Shown here: positions 1 through 8,734 of the stretch, piece after piece | How positions within the stretch are numbered: position 1 is the first letter of the stretch | Layout: every line of letters begins with the position of its first letter | Assembly: GCF_031834595.1 (NCBI RefSeq) | Contig: NZ_CP115541.1 | Coordinates: 186,001 to 250,000 of the forward strand | DNA length: 64,000 nucleotides | DNA from: Stenotrophomonas oahuensis | Lineage (GTDB): Bacteria > Pseudomonadota > Gammaproteobacteria > Xanthomonadales > Xanthomonadaceae | Direction of reading: 5' to 3' | Notes under the pieces: generated by a model | What the model was told of the DNA's origin: nothing | What the model saw: the letters and a program-made list of their open reading frames with translations, nothing else | The model's database searches: none | Translations under genes and position numbers: made by a program

Positions 1-225
1 GAAGCCCGCGCCGCCACGGCCGCGCAGGTTCGACTGCTTGACCATCTCGATCACCTGCTCCGGCGGGATCTTCTCTTCGAGGATCTTGCGCAGGGCAGCG
101 TAGCCACCGGTCTTGAGGTAGCTTTCATACGACCACGGGGTGTCGTAGTGCAGCGTGGTGTAGACCACCTGGTGCGGCAGCGGTGCGGGACCGACCGGGC
201 CAGTGGGTGCGTGATGATGTGCCAT
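1..225 (-). CDS. nuoF: NADH-quinone oxidoreductase subunit F, N-terminal part (runs off window)
   Basis: Only the first 75 codons are present; the gene continues beyond the left edge. NuoF carries the NADH site, FMN and a 4Fe-4S cluster in the peripheral arm of respiratory complex I. The visible part ends in LRGRGGAGF, the glycine-rich start of the NADH/FMN-binding fold of this family. Before it lies a short His/Pro-rich leader ([10 protein letters not shown]). The ATG lies 3 bases after the nuoE stop, as expected for a co-translated nuo operon. Identity is supported by both the motif and the operon position. Confidence 0.95.
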   Translation of the reverse strand, partial: MAHHHAPTGPVGPAPLPHQVVYTTLHYDTPWSYESYLKTGGYAALRKILEEKIPPEQVIEMVKQSNLRGRGGAGF

Positions 226-228
226 GGC

Positions 229-756
229 TTACTCCAACCCGTCCAGCAGCGCGTCGACCTGTTCGACGGTCAGGCGCTCGTGATAGTGGCCATTGATGAC
301 CATCATCGGCGCACCGGCACAACCGGCCAGGCATTCTTCTTCACGCTTGAGGTAGATGCGACCGTCCGCGGTGGACTGGCCGGTCTTGCAGCCGAGCTTC
401 TTTTCGGCGTGCGCGACCAGGTCCTCCGCACCGTTCAGCCAGCAGCTGATGTTGGTGCAGAAGGCCACGTTGTGGCGGCCAACCTTCTCCAGCTCGAACA
501 TCGAGTAGAAGCTGGCCACTTCGTAGGCCCACACCGGCGGCAGGTCGAGGTACTTGGCCACGCCGGCGATCAGTTCGTCGGTCAGCCAGCCCTGGTTCTG
601 TTCCTGCGCGGCATGCAGGCCCTGCAGCGTGGCAGAGCGCTTGCGGTCCGGCGGGAACTTGGACAGCCAGTGATCGATGTGAGCACGGGTCTTGTCGCTC
701 AGCACCACCATCGGGTCGACGTCGCGCGCCGCCTCGAAATTACCTGTCGCCTTCAT
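229..756 (-). CDS. nuoE: NADH-quinone oxidoreductase subunit E
   Basis: This is the 175-residue 2Fe-2S subunit of complex I (thioredoxin-like family), which works with NuoF in the NADH-oxidising module. The cluster ligands are visible as a cysteine pair in CTNISC and a second pair in CLAGC. A stop codon lies in frame 12 bases before the ATG, and GAGGT sits just upstream, so the start is firm. Length is normal for the family. It is separated from nuoD by 94 bases, a loose join in an operon whose other junctions overlap or nearly touch. Confidence 0.96.
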   Translation of the reverse strand: MKATGNFEAARDVDPMVVLSDKTRAHIDHWLSKFPPDRKRSATLQGLHAAQEQNQGWLTDELIAGVAKYLDLPPVWAYEVASFYSMFELEKVGRHNVAFCTNISCWLNGAEDLVAHAEKKLGCKTGQSTADGRIYLKREEECLAGCAGAPMMVINGHYHERLTVEQVDALLDGLE

Positions 757-850
757 CGGCCGACCTCAACGAATACCAAATCGTGGAAAACCAGAACCTG
801 CAGCGCCGGCAGCAGCCGGCGGGTGTCAGGCATCGTGCTTGCGGCCGGCA

Positions 851-2173
851 TCACCGGTCGACCTCGCCGAACACCAGGTCGTAGGTGCCGATCATGGCCA
901 CCACGTCGGCGAGCATGTGCCCGCGCACAACCGAGTCGATCGAGGACAGATGGGCGAAGCCCGGTGCGCGCAGGTGCACGCGGAACGGCTTGTTGGCGCC
1001 ATCGGACATCAGGTAGCAGCCGAACTCACCCTTCGGGGCTTCCACCGCCGAATAGGTTTCGCCGGCCGGCACGCAGTAGCCTTCACTGAACAGCTTGAAG
1101 TGATGGATCAGCGCTTCCATGTCGTCCTTCATGTCCTCACGCTTGGGCGGAGCGACCTTGAAGTTCTTCACCATCACCGGGCCCGGGTTGGCCTTCAGCC
1201 ACGCCACGCACTGCTGGATGATGCGGTTGGATTCACGCATTTCCGCGACGCGGACCAGGTAACGGTCGTAGCAGTCGCCTTCCTTGCCCAGCGGAATGTC
1301 GAAGTCGACGGCGTCGTACTTGGCGTACGGCTGCTTCTTGCGCAGGTCCCAAGCAATGCCCGAGCCGCGCAGCATTACGCCGGTCATGCCCCACGCATGG
1401 GCCAGTTCCGGGGTGACCACGCCGATGCCGACGGTACGCTGCTTCCAGATACGGTTGTCGGTCAGCAGGGTTTCGTATTCGTCAACGCGGCTGGGGAATT
1501 CCTTGGTGAAGTTCTCCAGGAAGTCCAGCAGCGAACCTTCGCGCGCGGCGTTGAGGTTCTTCAGGGCCTGGCCCTTGTGCCAACGCGATTCCTTGTACTT
1601 CGGCATCTGGTCCGGCAGGTCGCGGTAGACGCCGCCCGGACGGTAGTAAGCCGCGTGCATGCGCGCGCCGGAGACGGCTTCGTAGCAGTCCATCAGCTCT
1701 TCGCGCTCACGGAAGGCGTACAGCATGACCGCCATCGCGCCCAGGTCGAGTGCGTTGGAGCCCAGCCACATCAGGTGGTTCAGGATGCGGGTGATTTCGT
1801 CGAACATGGTGCGGATGTACTGCGCACGCTCCGGCGCTTCGATTCCCATCAGGGTTTCGATCGCGCGCACGTAGGCGTGTTCGTTGCACATCATTGACAC
1901 GTAGTCGAGGCGGTCCATGTAACCGATGGACTGGTTGAACGGCTTGGACTCGGCCAGCTTTTCGGTGCCCCGGTGCAGCAGGCCCACGTGCGGGTCGGCA
2001 CGGACGATGGTTTCACCGTCCATTTCCAGGATCAGGCGCAGCACACCGTGCGCAGCCGGATGCTGGGGGCCGAAGTTCATGGTGTAGTTGCGGATTTCCT
2101 GGCGCGATTCGGCCGGGTTGCTCGCAAACGCCTGGTGGGACTGATGAGGGAACTGATTCACGGCCGGGCTCAC
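851..2173 (-). CDS. nuoD: NADH-quinone oxidoreductase subunit D
   Basis: This 440-residue protein is the 49-kDa-type subunit, related to the large subunit of NiFe hydrogenases, and helps form the quinone-binding pocket of complex I with NuoB. The family signature [14 protein letters not shown] is near the N-terminus, and the C-terminus is the standard LVFGEVDR. About 30 extra residues precede the conserved core. The start overlaps the nuoC stop by four bases (ATGA), indicating translational coupling. Nothing unusual was seen in the coding part. Confidence 0.97.
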   Translation of the reverse strand: MSPAVNQFPHQSHQAFASNPAESRQEIRNYTMNFGPQHPAAHGVLRLILEMDGETIVRADPHVGLLHRGTEKLAESKPFNQSIGYMDRLDYVSMMCNEHAYVRAIETLMGIEAPERAQYIRTMFDEITRILNHLMWLGSNALDLGAMAVMLYAFREREELMDCYEAVSGARMHAAYYRPGGVYRDLPDQMPKYKESRWHKGQALKNLNAAREGSLLDFLENFTKEFPSRVDEYETLLTDNRIWKQRTVGIGVVTPELAHAWGMTGVMLRGSGIAWDLRKKQPYAKYDAVDFDIPLGKEGDCYDRYLVRVAEMRESNRIIQQCVAWLKANPGPVMVKNFKVAPPKREDMKDDMEALIHHFKLFSEGYCVPAGETYSAVEAPKGEFGCYLMSDGANKPFRVHLRAPGFAHLSSIDSVVRGHMLADVVAMIGTYDLVFGEVDR

Positions 2174-2919
2174 TTCACTGCCTCCGACTGCGCGGTTTCA
2201 CCGGCAGCGGTCTGGAAACGGGCATCGTCACGGATCACGCGCGGCACGCCGACGCGCGGTTCGACCGAGGTCACCGGTTCATAGATCACGCGCTTCTTTT
2301 CTTCGTCGTAGCGCACTTCGACGTTGCCGATCAACGGGAAGTCCTTGCGGAACGGATGGCCCACAAAGCCGTAGTCGGTCAGGATGCGGCGCAGGTCCGG
2401 GTGACCTTCGAAGATCACGCCGAACAGGTCGAACGCTTCACGCTCGAACCAGTTCAGGCCCGGCCACACAGGGGTCAGCGAGGCGACCACCGGCAGTTCT
2501 TCGTTCGGCGCGAAGCAGCGGATGCGCATGGTCAGGTTGTGCTGGTAGGAGCGCAGCTGCGCCACCACGGCAAAACGCTGCTGCGGCACCGGCTGCGGCT
2601 GGGCACCGTCGGCGGTTTCGCGAGTGGGGAATTCACCCCACGCGAAACGGCCGGCACCCTTGCCTTCCACGCCGCGGCTGAAGCCGTGCGAGGAGACATC
2701 GGCGGTGTCCCATTCGTCGTCGCCGTAGCCGAGGTAGTCCAGACCACACAGGTCAACGGACTGCTCGAAACCGAATTCGTCACGCAGCGCAATCGCCGTC
2801 GCCAGCCAGTCAGCAGCGGGCACTTCCAGCGTCACTTCGCCGCGGGGTTCGACCACGAAGACCTGCGCACCTGCGAAACGTGCGGAAAGTCGGTCGATGA
2901 AGGATGCTTGCTCTGCCAT
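2170..2919 (-). CDS. nuoC: NADH-quinone oxidoreductase subunit C
   Basis: This 249-residue protein is the 30-kDa-type complex I subunit of the peripheral arm. Near its middle it carries the family signature around [12 protein letters not shown], followed by a conserved GHP...RILTDYGF block. It is a stand-alone subunit here, not fused to NuoD as in Escherichia coli. An insertion around residues 75-110, rich in Gly/Ala, is longer than in many homologues. The gene lies 32 bases downstream of nuoB and overlaps nuoD by four bases. Confidence 0.96.
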   Translation of the reverse strand: MAEQASFIDRLSARFAGAQVFVVEPRGEVTLEVPAADWLATAIALRDEFGFEQSVDLCGLDYLGYGDDEWDTADVSSHGFSRGVEGKGAGRFAWGEFPTRETADGAQPQPVPQQRFAVVAQLRSYQHNLTMRIRCFAPNEELPVVASLTPVWPGLNWFEREAFDLFGVIFEGHPDLRRILTDYGFVGHPFRKDFPLIGNVEVRYDEEKKRVIYEPVTSVEPRVGVPRVIRDDARFQTAAGETAQSEAVK

Positions 2920-2951
2920 GGGGGCTTGGCGTGCTCTTGTCAGGAGGAATG

Positions 2952-3506
2952 TCAGCGGGCGATGGTCTGCGTACGCCAGATCTTCTTCTGCAGCTGCAGG
3001 ATCCCGTACACCAGCGCTTCCGCGGTTGGCGGGCAGCCCGGGACGTAGACGTCCACCGGCACCACGCGATCACAGCCACGCACCACTGCATACGAGTAGT
3101 GGTAGTAGCCGCCACCGTTGGCGCAGCTGCCCATGGAGATGACCCACTTCGGGTCCGGCATCTGGTCATAGACCTTGCGCAGCGCCGGGGCCATCTTGTT
3201 GACCAGGGTACCGGCCACGATCATCACGTCGGACTGACGCGGCGACGGGCGGAACACCACACCGTAGCGGTCAAGGTCGAGGCGCGCCGCACCGGCGTGC
3301 ATCATTTCAACCGCGCAGCAGGCCAGACCGAAGGTCATCGGCCACATCGAGCCGGTACGTGCCCAGTTCAACAGCGCGTCAACGCTGGTGGTCACATAGC
3401 CCTTCTCGAGCAGCGGGTTGTCACCTTCCGGCCGCAGGATGTCGTCGACCCGCCCTTCCGGGACCGGGTTGTTCATCAGGCCATCGAGAGTCTGAATTAC
3501 TCCCAT
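2952..3506 (-). CDS. nuoB: NADH-quinone oxidoreductase subunit B
   Basis: This 184-residue protein binds cluster N2, the last Fe-S centre before quinone. The ligands are the adjacent cysteines C63/C64 (LACCAVEMM), the cysteine in GSCANGGG and the one in PGCPP. The reading frame is open for 37 codons further upstream, but those residues have no family likeness. The ATG at 3506 overlaps the end of nuoA by 10 bases and gives the normal length (MGVIQTLDG), so that start was chosen. Confidence 0.96.
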   Translation of the reverse strand: MGVIQTLDGLMNNPVPEGRVDDILRPEGDNPLLEKGYVTTSVDALLNWARTGSMWPMTFGLACCAVEMMHAGAARLDLDRYGVVFRPSPRQSDVMIVAGTLVNKMAPALRKVYDQMPDPKWVISMGSCANGGGYYHYSYAVVRGCDRVVPVDVYVPGCPPTAEALVYGILQLQKKIWRTQTIAR

Positions 3507-3853
3507 TCCAGCGCTCCCTTCTTCCAGACGTAAATGAAACCGAGGAAAAGCATGCCCACGAACAGGCCCATCGTGACCAGGGAACGCGCCCCCAGCTCCA
3601 TGAACACCTGGGTCCACGGCACGATGAAGATGATTTCCAAGTCAAATACGATGAACTGGATCGCGATCAGGTAGTAGCGCACATCGAACTTCATGCGCGC
3701 GTCCTCGAAGGCCTCGAAGCCGCATTCGTACGGCGAGAGCTTCTTCAGATCTGGACGCCGGGGACCGAGGAACCGACCGACCAGCATCAGCGCAACGCCG
3801 ATACCGGTGGCAACAATCAGAAACAGCAGAGACGGCAAATATTCGGCCAGCAC
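3497..3853 (-). CDS. nuoA: NADH-quinone oxidoreductase subunit A
   Basis: This is a 118-residue membrane subunit with three transmembrane segments at about residues 5-27, 64-86 and 92-112, and the conserved loop [14 protein letters not shown] start at 3853 was chosen because an AAGAGAG ribosome site lies just upstream and the protein then begins [10 protein letters not shown] like its relatives. An in-frame ATG at 3901 would add 16 charged residues and is less likely. It is the first gene of the nuo operon, about 110 bases after the tRNA-Leu gene. Confidence 0.93.
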   Translation of the reverse strand: MLAEYLPSLLFLIVATGIGVALMLVGRFLGPRRPDLKKLSPYECGFEAFEDARMKFDVRYYLIAIQFIVFDLEIIFIVPWTQVFMELGARSLVTMGLFVGMLFLGFIYVWKKGALEWE

Positions 3854-3966
3854 AGCGATTCTCTCTTGCCTCTGCCGCCACGCCTGCAGGCGTTTTGGCA
3901 TGGGGGAGTGGACGGAACGCAGATCTGGCGCATGACGCGCCAGACCGCAGACCGCTTACAAACAAA

Positions 3967-4051
3967 TGGTGCCCAAGAGGGGACTCGAACCCCTACGACC
4001 TAAGTCGCTACCACCTCAAGGTAGTGCGTCTACCAATTCCGCCACCTGGGC
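3967..4051 (-). tRNA. leuU: tRNA-Leu (anticodon GAG)
   Basis: The gene is 85 nt including an encoded CCA end. The acceptor stem GCCCAGG pairs with CTTGGGC, the anticodon loop is TTGAGGT giving GAG (reads CUC/CUU), and the T-arm has GGTTCGAGTCC. The long variable arm typical of class II tRNA-Leu is present. The same isoacceptor follows secG in Escherichia coli (leuU), so this is conserved synteny and not a chance placement. Confidence 0.97.
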
Positions 4052-4060
4052 TTACGATCA

Positions 4061-4079
4061 CACCGGGGGTTGCCCGGTG
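4061..4079 (-). terminator. hairpin between secG and tRNA-Leu
   Basis: CACCGGG and CCCGGTG form a 7-bp stem with a 5-base loop in the short gap between the secG stop and the tRNA 5' end. No clear run of T follows, so it may be a processing or attenuating structure and not a full terminator. Confidence 0.4.
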
Positions 4080-4100
4080 CGCCGCATATTGTAACCGTCT

Positions 4101-4553
4101 TCAGCGATTCTGGGAGCCTTCAGCGGGCTTTTCTTCACCAGAATTCGACGTTTCCGCCTGAGCCGGCACAGTGGCCGGGGCAGCAGCGGCCGGAACCGGC
4201 TGCGGCGCAGCGGCTTCCGGGGCTTTCGGCACGGCCGGCAGCTCGCCAGCCGGCACCGCCGGAGCGCTCTGGACCGGGGCGGACATCACACCCAGGCCGG
4301 CATCAACGGTCGGACGGGCACCATGGCTGGCATACCAGGCCATGAAGAGGCTGATGCCGAAGAACACCACGGCCAGCCACTTGGTGGTCTTGGACATGAA
4401 GTTGGACGCACCGCGCGCACCGAACACCGTGCCCGAGGCACCGGCACCGAAACCCGAGCCTGCGGCCGCGCCGGAACCACGCTGCATCAGGATGAGCGCG
4501 ATCATGGCCACCGATACCAGCACGTAGACCACATTGAGGATCAACATCAGCAT
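4101..4553 (-). CDS. secG: preprotein translocase subunit SecG
   Basis: This is the small accessory subunit of the SecYEG channel. The 150-residue protein has two membrane segments (about residues 3-23 and 59-77). Between them is the conserved GSGAAAGSGFGAGASGTVFG loop. A long Ala/Pro-rich cytoplasmic or periplasmic tail (residues 85-150) extends well beyond the E. coli protein; such low-complexity tails are common in this family. It lies 26 bases after tpiA and just before tRNA-Leu. Confidence 0.95.
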   Translation of the reverse strand: MLMLILNVVYVLVSVAMIALILMQRGSGAAAGSGFGAGASGTVFGARGASNFMSKTTKWLAVVFFGISLFMAWYASHGARPTVDAGLGVMSAPVQSAPAVPAGELPAVPKAPEAAAPQPVPAAAAPATVPAQAETSNSGEEKPAEGSQNR

Positions 4554-4579
4554 TTCGAATCCGTCCTCGGATTATTCAT

Positions 4580-5335
4580 TTAACGCCCGGTCGCCGCCTC
4601 GACGATGGCCAGGAAATCTGCGGCGACCAACGAGGCCCCGCCTACCAGCCCACCATCGACATCGGGCTGCGCGAACAGTTCCCCAGCGTTGTCGGGCTTG
4701 ACGCTGCCGCCGTACAGGATCGGCAACGAATCGGCGATTCTAGCATCCCGCTTGGCCACTTCGCCACGGATGAAGGCATGGACCTCCTGCGCCTGTTCCT
4801 TGGAGGCGGTTTTGCCGGTGCCGATGGCCCAGACCGGCTCGTAGGCAACCACGGCGTGCTGGAAGCCGGCAGGACCGACCAGGTCCAGCACCGGGGCGAG
4901 CTGGCTGGCGATGACGTCTTCGGTCTGCCCGGCCTCGCGCTGCTCCAGGGTTTCGCCCACACACAGCACGGGAACCAGGCCGGCGTGGATGGCGGCGGCG
5001 AACTTGCGCGCGACCAGCTCGCTGCTTTCATGGTGGTACTGGCGGCGCTCGGAATGGCCCACCAGCCCATAGCGGGCCCCGACCTCGGCCAGCATGGCGG
5101 CGGACACCTCACCGGTGTAGGCCCCCTTTTCATTGGAGCTGACGTCCTGCGAGCCAAAAGCGACAGCCCGACCCTCGAAATCGTTGACCAGCTCACCCAG
5201 GTACGGCAGCGGCGGCAGGATGACCACCTCGACCCCGTCCTTCGGCAGGCTGGCGACCACGTCACTGACCAGGTCGGTCGCGAATTGACGGCTGCCGTGC
5301 AGCTTCCAGTTACCGGCGACGATCTTGCGGCGCAT
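4580..5335 (-). CDS. tpiA: triosephosphate isomerase
   Basis: The enzyme interconverts dihydroxyacetone phosphate and glyceraldehyde 3-phosphate in glycolysis and gluconeogenesis. The 251-residue TIM barrel shows N9/K11 in AGNWKLHG, the electrophilic H94 in VGHSERR and the catalytic base E166 in AYEPVWAIGTGK, followed by the phosphate-gripping loop. The ATG at 5335 has an AGGAG ribosome site in the expected place; the 27 upstream in-frame codons are not family-like. It heads tpiA-secG-tRNA-Leu. Confidence 0.97.
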   Translation of the reverse strand: MRRKIVAGNWKLHGSRQFATDLVSDVVASLPKDGVEVVILPPLPYLGELVNDFEGRAVAFGSQDVSSNEKGAYTGEVSAAMLAEVGARYGLVGHSERRQYHHESSELVARKFAAAIHAGLVPVLCVGETLEQREAGQTEDVIASQLAPVLDLVGPAGFQHAVVAYEPVWAIGTGKTASKEQAQEVHAFIRGEVAKRDARIADSLPILYGGSVKPDNAGELFAQPDVDGGLVGGASLVAADFLAIVEAATGR

Positions 5336-5444
5336 GGCGGTCTCCTTTTGGGTATCAGCCGGCAATGATACCGGATGTAACGAATCCCTGTTCCACCGAA
5401 AACGCTTACATTTCAATTGGATAATTCACAGGCACGACAGTGCG

Positions 5445-5670
5445 TCGGTGGCCACGGACGATCAAAACCAACTCATCACTTGTTCGTGCGCTGGACCTGC
5501 TTGCGCTGGATCTGCTTTGGTGGGATCGGTCGACAGACGATCGCCGTGAAAGCCCCAACGGACCGTAGAAAACATGGATGTTTTCTACGAGCCCCCATGG
5601 ACGGGTTTACGGCGTGTCCCGCAAACCCACCCCGGCACGCCCAAACACGGAAACCGATGACCGAGGGCTG
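5445..5670. repeat. composite interspersed repeat, copy 1 (between tpiA and the oxygenase)
   Basis: The 378-base gap between tpiA and the oxygenase holds no gene but shares ordered modules with the arms at 10831-11102 and 11832-12127. In order: a CGGTGGCCACGG tag (5445); a 38-base block at 5513-5550 containing GGTGGGATCGGTCGA and CGATCGCCGTGAA; a perfect 11-bp-stem hairpin at 5565-5588 that begins GTAG and ends CTAC; a CATGGACGGGTTTACGG block; and CCGAGGGCTG. The modules match the right arm closely. It is a non-coding dispersed repeat. Confidence 0.8.
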
Positions 5671-5686
5671 TTAGCCCAAATGCGAG

Positions 5687-5708
5687 AAGGCCACCTTGCG
5701 GTGGCCTT
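5687..5708 (-). terminator. rho-independent-like terminator after the oxygenase gene
   Basis: AAGGCCACC and GGTGGCCTT form a 9-bp stem around TTGC, 5 bases beyond the stop codon of the minus-strand oxygenase gene. The following tract is only moderately T-rich. Confidence 0.7.
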
Positions 5709-5713
5709 GAGGG

Positions 5714-6649
5714 TTACTTCAGCTTGATCTCGCGCAGGCGTTCTTCCAGGAAGCCGTGGGCGGTGATGGCTTCAGGGTAGCGACTGGGGTTGTCCGGGGT
5801 AATGCAGGTCGGCAGCACGTCGATCAGGAAGTCCGGGTTCGGGTGCAGGAAGAACGGCACCGAGTAGCGCGGCTGGCGTGCCTGTTCGCCCGGGGGGTTG
5901 ACCACGCGGTGGATGGTCGACGGATACACGTGGTTGGTCAGGCGCTGCAGCATGTCGCCGATGTTGACCACGATGGTGTCCGCGTCCGAGGTGAAGGGCA
6001 CCCACTTGCCGTCGTGCGCCTGCACTTCCAGGCCGGCCGCGCTTGCGCCCACCAGCAGGGTGATGAAGTTGATGTCGCCGTGCGCGCCCGCACGCACGTT
6101 CGGGATGTCGTCGGCGGTGATCGGCGGGTAGTGGATCGGACGCAGGATCGAATTGCCGTTGTTGGTTTTGTCCGCGAAGAAGTCGATGGGCAGGCCGATG
6201 TGCAGCGCCAGTGCCGACAGCACCCGCGAACCCAGGTTGTCCAGTGCCTGGTACAGACCGTAGCCGCGCTCACGGAAGCCCGGCACCTCGGTCGGCCACA
6301 GGTTCGGGGCCATCACGTCGCGGTACTTGGAGTCGTCTGGGATCTCACGGCCGATATGCCAGAACTCCTTCAGGTCGAAGTGCTTGGAGCCCTTCGCCGT
6401 CTCCACCCCGAACGGGGTGTAGCCGCGTGCACCGCCGGTGCCCGGCACGTGGTACTTCAGCTTGGTCTCTTCCGGCAGCGCGAAGAACGCCTTGAAAACG
6501 TCGTAGGCCGCGTCGATGTCCGCCTGCGGGATGCCATGGTTGCGGATGCCCGCGAACCCCCATTCACGGTAGGCCGCGCCCAGCTCCGCGACGAAGGCGT
6601 CACGGTCACTGTCGAAACGGGTGATGTCGAGGGTCGGGATCTGGCTCAC
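5714..6649 (-). CDS. isopenicillin-N-synthase-like 2-oxoglutarate/Fe(II) oxygenase
   Basis: This 311-residue member of the non-haem iron dioxygenase family (DIOX_N followed by a 2OG-FeII_Oxy jelly roll) probably hydroxylates or oxidises a small molecule; the substrate cannot be read from sequence. The N-terminal WGFAGIRNHGI motif, the iron ligands in HGDINF and HRVVNPP, and the cosubstrate-binding RYSVPFF (R-x-S) are all present, so it should be active. The start is GTG at 6649, with AGGAA upstream. It is divergent from the sulfatase-like gene at 6851 and is followed by a terminator hairpin. Confidence 0.88.
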   Translation of the reverse strand: MSQIPTLDITRFDSDRDAFVAELGAAYREWGFAGIRNHGIPQADIDAAYDVFKAFFALPEETKLKYHVPGTGGARGYTPFGVETAKGSKHFDLKEFWHIGREIPDDSKYRDVMAPNLWPTEVPGFRERGYGLYQALDNLGSRVLSALALHIGLPIDFFADKTNNGNSILRPIHYPPITADDIPNVRAGAHGDINFITLLVGASAAGLEVQAHDGKWVPFTSDADTIVVNIGDMLQRLTNHVYPSTIHRVVNPPGEQARQPRYSVPFFLHPNPDFLIDVLPTCITPDNPSRYPEAITAHGFLEERLREIKLK

Positions 6650-6850
6650 AGCGGTTCCTGGGATATCGGTTGGGGACGGGGCCGCAGCTGTGGCCCGGCT
6701 GAATATTGTGCCAGATCGGACGGTAATCGCCGCCGATACATTGATACAAACCGATACAATGCGCGCCGCCCTGCCGCATCACAGGCCGGGCGGCCACGGA
6801 CGCCGCCGCCGCCACGTCTCCAACTTCCCTCTTCGCGCGCTACCCGCTAC

Positions 6851-8716
6851 ATGGACGATTCGCTTTCCGCCGTTCCCCTGCCCCGCAGCCATCGCTGGCA
6901 GCGCCTCGGCTGGCTGACCCTGTTCACCGCCCTCAACGCCTGTGTGGCCATCGCCATCGTGCTTGGCAACACCCCGTTGCAGGACAATCCCGGCGGCACG
7001 CTGGGGCTGGGCTACCTGGCACTTGCCCTGCCCGGCCACTTCCTGTTCTTCGGCGCACTGGTCTCGCTGCTGCCGCTGGCCATCGGCTTATGGCCGCGCT
7101 CGCCGCGCCCGCTGCTGATCAGCGCGGTGGTACTGCAGGGGCTGTGGCTGTGCCTGCTGCTGGTGGACGCCAAGGTGTTCGAGCTGTACCGCTTCCACCT
7201 CAATGCCATGGTGCTGAACATGGTCTTCGGCGGTGCGCTGCAGGACCAGGTCGCGCTGTCCTGGCAGACCTGGCTGCAGGTGGGCGGCGTGCTGCTGGCC
7301 GTGGCCGCTGCCGAGGCCCTGTTCGCCTGGGCCTGCTGGAAGCTGCTGCTGGGTCGCCTGCGCCGCCGGCCGGTGCTGCTGGCCTGGACCGCCGGTGCCG
7401 CGCTGATGCTGACCGGCCAGATCGCCACCGCTTACTACGATGCACTCGGCGAACGCGCCGTTACCAGCCAGTGGGCCTACCTGCCCTGGGCACAGCCCAT
7501 CACCGCCAAGCGCCACATGCACAAGCTGGGGGTGCGCAGCGCGCCACAGGCCAACCTGCCCGATCCGCGCATGAGCCAGCTGGAGTACCCGCTGCAGCCG
7601 CTGCGCTGCCAGAGCCACACCCGTCCCAACGTGCTGGTGGTGGTGCTGGAATCGCTGCGCCACGACGCGCTGGATGCCACCACCATGCCCAACGCCTGGG
7701 CGCTGGCCCAGAAGTCGGAAACATTCGACCGCCACTACAGCAGCGGCAACGCCACGCGCTATGGTCTGTTCGGCCTGCTCTACGGCCTGCCCGGCGGCTA
7801 CTGGCAAAGCATGCTGAGTGAACAGCGCGGTTCACTGCTGTTCCAGGTGCTGGGCCAGCAGGGCTACAACCTGCACCTGTATGGCAGCGCCCCGCTGTAC
7901 AGCCCCGAATTCGACCGCACCGTGTTCGCACAGGTCCGCGACCAGCTGCACATGGCTCCATCGGAGCTGCCGGTAGCCGCGCGCGACCGTCACATTGTCG
8001 AAGCGATGCAGAGCGATATGCTGAAGCCCACGAACTCCCCCTGGTTCGGCTTCGTGTTCCTGGACAGCACCCACGCTCCGTATCACCTGCCGGCGGACTA
8101 TCCGCCGCTGGCCACGCCGATGGCGCAGCAGATCAACTTCCTGGCGCTGGACAAGGACCATGACCCCACGCCCGAGCTGAACCGGTACCGCACGGCCGTG
8201 CACTACGCCGACAGCCTGATCGGGCAGCTGCTGCAGACCCTGCGCGACAGCGGGCAGGCCGACAATACGATCGTGTTGATCACCGGTGACCACGCCGAGG
8301 AGTTCAACGACCTGGGTCTGAACTACTGGGGCCACAACGGCAACTTCTCCGATTATCAGATGCAGGTACCGTTCGTACTGCACTGGCCGGGCCGCGACGT
8401 GCAGGCCCATGCCACCACCAGCAGCCATGAGGACTGGGTGCCCACGCTGATGCGCCATGGCCTGGGCTGCGAGAACGCACTGGCCGACTTCAGCACCGGG
8501 CACGATCTGTTCGAGGAACAGCGCCCCAATCGCCCCGTGCTGGTGGAGAGCTGGTCGCAGCGTGGTATCCGCGACGGCGACAACACCTACGTGTTCGACA
8601 AGTTCGGCAACGCCACCGCACTGGACCGCCATTACCTGCCCCTGCCCGACCAGGAACCTGACCCCGCTGCGGTAAAGGCCGCGTGGGACGCATTGACGCA
8701 TTTCCGCAAGCATTGA
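6851..8716 (+). CDS. YejM/PbgA-like inner-membrane protein with sulfatase-fold domain (DUF3413 type)
   Basis: This 621-residue protein has five hydrophobic segments in the first 190 residues, then a periplasmic sulfatase/alkaline-phosphatase-fold domain. It begins NVLVVVLESLRHDAL (about 260) and contains T302 in the nucleophile position of GNATRYG, ITGDHAEEF and GHNGNFSDYQ. This arrangement matches YejM/PbgA (LapC), which in enterobacteria senses LPS and controls LpxC turnover; LtaS-like phosphoethanolamine transferases are the alternative. ATG 6851 was chosen because the open frame upstream is antisense to the oxygenase gene. TACAAT at 6755 may be its -10 box. Confidence 0.82.
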   Translation: MDDSLSAVPLPRSHRWQRLGWLTLFTALNACVAIAIVLGNTPLQDNPGGTLGLGYLALALPGHFLFFGALVSLLPLAIGLWPRSPRPLLISAVVLQGLWLCLLLVDAKVFELYRFHLNAMVLNMVFGGALQDQVALSWQTWLQVGGVLLAVAAAEALFAWACWKLLLGRLRRRPVLLAWTAGAALMLTGQIATAYYDALGERAVTSQWAYLPWAQPITAKRHMHKLGVRSAPQANLPDPRMSQLEYPLQPLRCQSHTRPNVLVVVLESLRHDALDATTMPNAWALAQKSETFDRHYSSGNATRYGLFGLLYGLPGGYWQSMLSEQRGSLLFQVLGQQGYNLHLYGSAPLYSPEFDRTVFAQVRDQLHMAPSELPVAARDRHIVEAMQSDMLKPTNSPWFGFVFLDSTHAPYHLPADYPPLATPMAQQINFLALDKDHDPTPELNRYRTAVHYADSLIGQLLQTLRDSGQADNTIVLITGDHAEEFNDLGLNYWGHNGNFSDYQMQVPFVLHWPGRDVQAHATTSSHEDWVPTLMRHGLGCENALADFSTGHDLFEEQRPNRPVLVESWSQRGIRDGDNTYVFDKFGNATALDRHYLPLPDQEPDPAAVKAAWDALTHFRKH

Positions 8717-8734
8717 CGCCTGGAACGTTCATCG

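Noticed and set aside
5756..6850. Upstream extension of the YejM-like gene by 365 codons
   Set aside because: The extension is antisense to the oxygenase gene and of shadow composition; the ATG at 6851 gives the normal family N-terminus and membrane segments.
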